Below, piece by piece: positions 6,440-11,946 of a DNA stretch of 11,946 nt. The notes below the pieces were generated by a model. The model was not told the DNA's origin, did not search any database, and worked only from the letters and a program-made list of their open reading frames with translations. Positions within the stretch are counted from its first letter, which is position 1. The number at the start of each line of letters is the position of its first letter. A program made the position numbers and the translations under genes. Origin of the DNA: CAYOHP01 sp964403795 [NCBI: uncultured bacterium] (GTDB lineage Bacteria > Muiribacteriota > UBA6191 > CAZXTJ01); assembly GCA_964403795.1 (NCBI GenBank), contig CAYOHP010000176.1:1-11946 (forward strand), in the 5' to 3' direction.

Positions 6440-7815
6440 ATGTTCATCGACGAGACCCGGATCCACGTCCAGGCGGGACGGGGCGGGAACGGCTGCGCCA
6501 GCATGCTCCGGGAGAAGTACCGGCCCAACGGGGGGCCGGACGGAGGCACCGGCGGGCATGGCGGGGACGTCGTCCTGGTCGCCAGCCGGAACCAGAAAAC
6601 CCTCCTCGGACTGCGAGGCACCACCCACTACCGGGCCGAGCCGGGGCGCAACGGCGGTCCCAAGAACATGACCGGCCGTCGCGGCCAGGCCCTCCGGGTC
6701 GAGGTGCCGCTGGGGACCTTGGTCCGGAGGGACGACGACGGGGCCCTGCTGGCGGACCTGGCCGAGGAAGGCCGGGAGGTGGTGGTCGCCGAAGGCGGAC
6801 GGGGTGGGCGGGGCAACCGCTCCCTGGTGCGGCCCGAGGAGCCGCTCCCCTTCTGGGCCGAGAAGGGCGAGCCTGGTGCCGAGAGATGGATCCGGCTCGA
6901 ACTCAAGGTCATGGCGGACGTCGGGCTGCTCGGTCTGCCCAATGCCGGGAAATCGACGCTCCTCTCGGTGATGAGCAGCGCCAAGCCGAAGATCGCGGCC
7001 TATCCCTTCACGACCCTGGAACCCCAGCTCGGCGCCGTCGGATTCGGCGTCGAGCGCGGCGGGCGCGGCTTCGTGCTGGCGGACCTGCCCGGGCTGGTTC
7101 AAGGCGCCCACCAGGGGGCCGGTCTGGGGGACCGCTTCCTGCGGCACCTCGACCGGTGTCGGTTGCTCCTCCATCTCGTCGATGTCTCGGGCACCGAGGG
7201 CCGGGATCCCGTCGAGTCCTACCGCACCATCCGGCGCGAGCTTTCGCTCTGGCACGACGACCTCGCCGACAAGCCTGAGATCGTGGTCGGGACCAAGCTC
7301 GACATCCCGGGTGCGGAGGAAGGCCTGGAGCGGCTCCGGAAAGCCGTGAAGGGTCCCGTCCTGGGAATCTCCGCCGCCACCCAGACGGGGCTCGGGGAGA
7401 TGGCCGAGCGGGTGCTGGCAGTCCTGGCCGGACTGCCTGAGGGACCGATCCAGTTCCCTGCCACTCCGGTGATCCAGCTGGAGCGGGAAGAGGGCTACCG
7501 GGTGGTGAAGATCGACAAGGGCTTCTGGCAGCTCGAGGGGGGCAAGGTCGATCGCCTGATCCGTCGCTACGACCTCGAGAACCCCGACAGCGCAGCCCGC
7601 CTCGACCACCAGCTGAGACTGCTCGGTGCCTACCTCCGCCTGGCCAGTGCCGGTGCCCAGGAGGGGGATACGGTCCGGCTGGGGAACTTCCTCTTCGAGT
7701 ACCTGCCCGAGGACGGTGTGGCGGAGGGGGGAGATGCGGCCGGGTCCGAGGAGCCGGAGGGACCCGCTTGCACCGCGGCCGAGCCCGCTTCCCCTCCGGA
7801 TCGCGGGGACGAGGG

Positions 7816-7819
<4 letters not shown>
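6440..7819 (+). CDS. obg: GTPase Obg/CgtA (ribosome assembly)
   Basis: 459 aa, full length. Seen: the glycine-rich Obg fold (1-158: FIDETRIHVQAGRGGNGC, REKYRPNGGPDGGTGGHGGDV, KNMTGRRG, GGRGGRGN) leads into the G domain. Walker A is GLPNAGKS (165-172), switch I PFTT (189-192), G3 DLPG (215-218) with LVQGAHQGAGLGD, G4 TKLD (285-288) and G5 SAA (311-313). An OCT domain (about 344-421, ending LGAYLRLASAGAQEGDTVRLGNFLFEY) and a 35-residue acidic, low-complexity tail follow. Established: Obg binds GTP/GDP and the large ribosomal subunit and is normally essential, linking ribosome assembly to growth and the stringent response. Odd: G4 is TKxD, not the usual NKxD. ATG 6440 lies 4 nt after the preceding stop with only a weak AGG upstream. 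It overlaps nadD by GTGA; obg-nadD proximity is common in bacteria. Confidence 0.97.

Positions 7820-11946
<4,127 letters not shown>

Overview
The window is a very GC-rich, densely coding stretch of bacterial chromosome. It has many GTG starts, strong purine-rich ribosome binding sites and long antisense reading frames of the kind high-GC codon bias produces. The prepilin-type secretion gene, Pro/Gly/Arg-rich exported proteins of unknown function and the mix of housekeeping genes with large membrane proteins suggest a planctomycete, perhaps of the Isosphaeraceae type. That assignment is inference and was not tested by any search.

Left arm (about 1-2062, minus strand): three genes read leftward. 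They encode a small exported Pro/Gly/Arg-rich protein (195 aa), an exported helical protein of unknown function (about 293-315 aa) and a type IV pilin-like pseudopilin that runs off the left edge. The last two overlap by 11 nt. This looks like one end of a pseudopilin (type II secretion or type IV pilus-like) operon with lineage-specific partners.

Divergent gap (2063-2144): 82 nt between the two arms must contain the start signals for both directions. Only weak promoter-like hexamers are visible.

Right arm (2145-11946, plus strand): eight closely packed genes. In order they are a FecR-like lipoprotein; a zinc-ribbon/membrane-anchored protein with two OB-like domains; a TctA/COG1784-like multi-pass membrane protein; a YdjM/DUF457-like membrane protein with a large insert; the ribosome-assembly GTPase Obg; the NAD-biosynthesis enzyme NadD; an oversized NAD-dependent DNA ligase LigA; and a DnaB-like RecA-fold ATPase cut by the right edge. 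Several starts overlap the previous stop as GTGA (4035, 7816, 10927), which points to translational coupling from about 3016 onward. NadD makes the dinucleotide precursor of the cofactor that LigA consumes. The DnaB-like ATPase immediately after LigA suggests a DNA replication or repair link.

The most unusual feature is LigA. Its four-cysteine zinc finger is split by roughly 137 extra residues between the two cysteine pairs, and the inserted stretch resembles part of the ligase's own helix-hairpin-helix domain. The ATPase after it lacks the usual DnaB 'SLEM' glutamate and has no room for the DnaB N-terminal domain. No RNA genes, CRISPR arrays, mobile elements or convincing terminators were seen, and no gap between genes exceeds about 140 nt.
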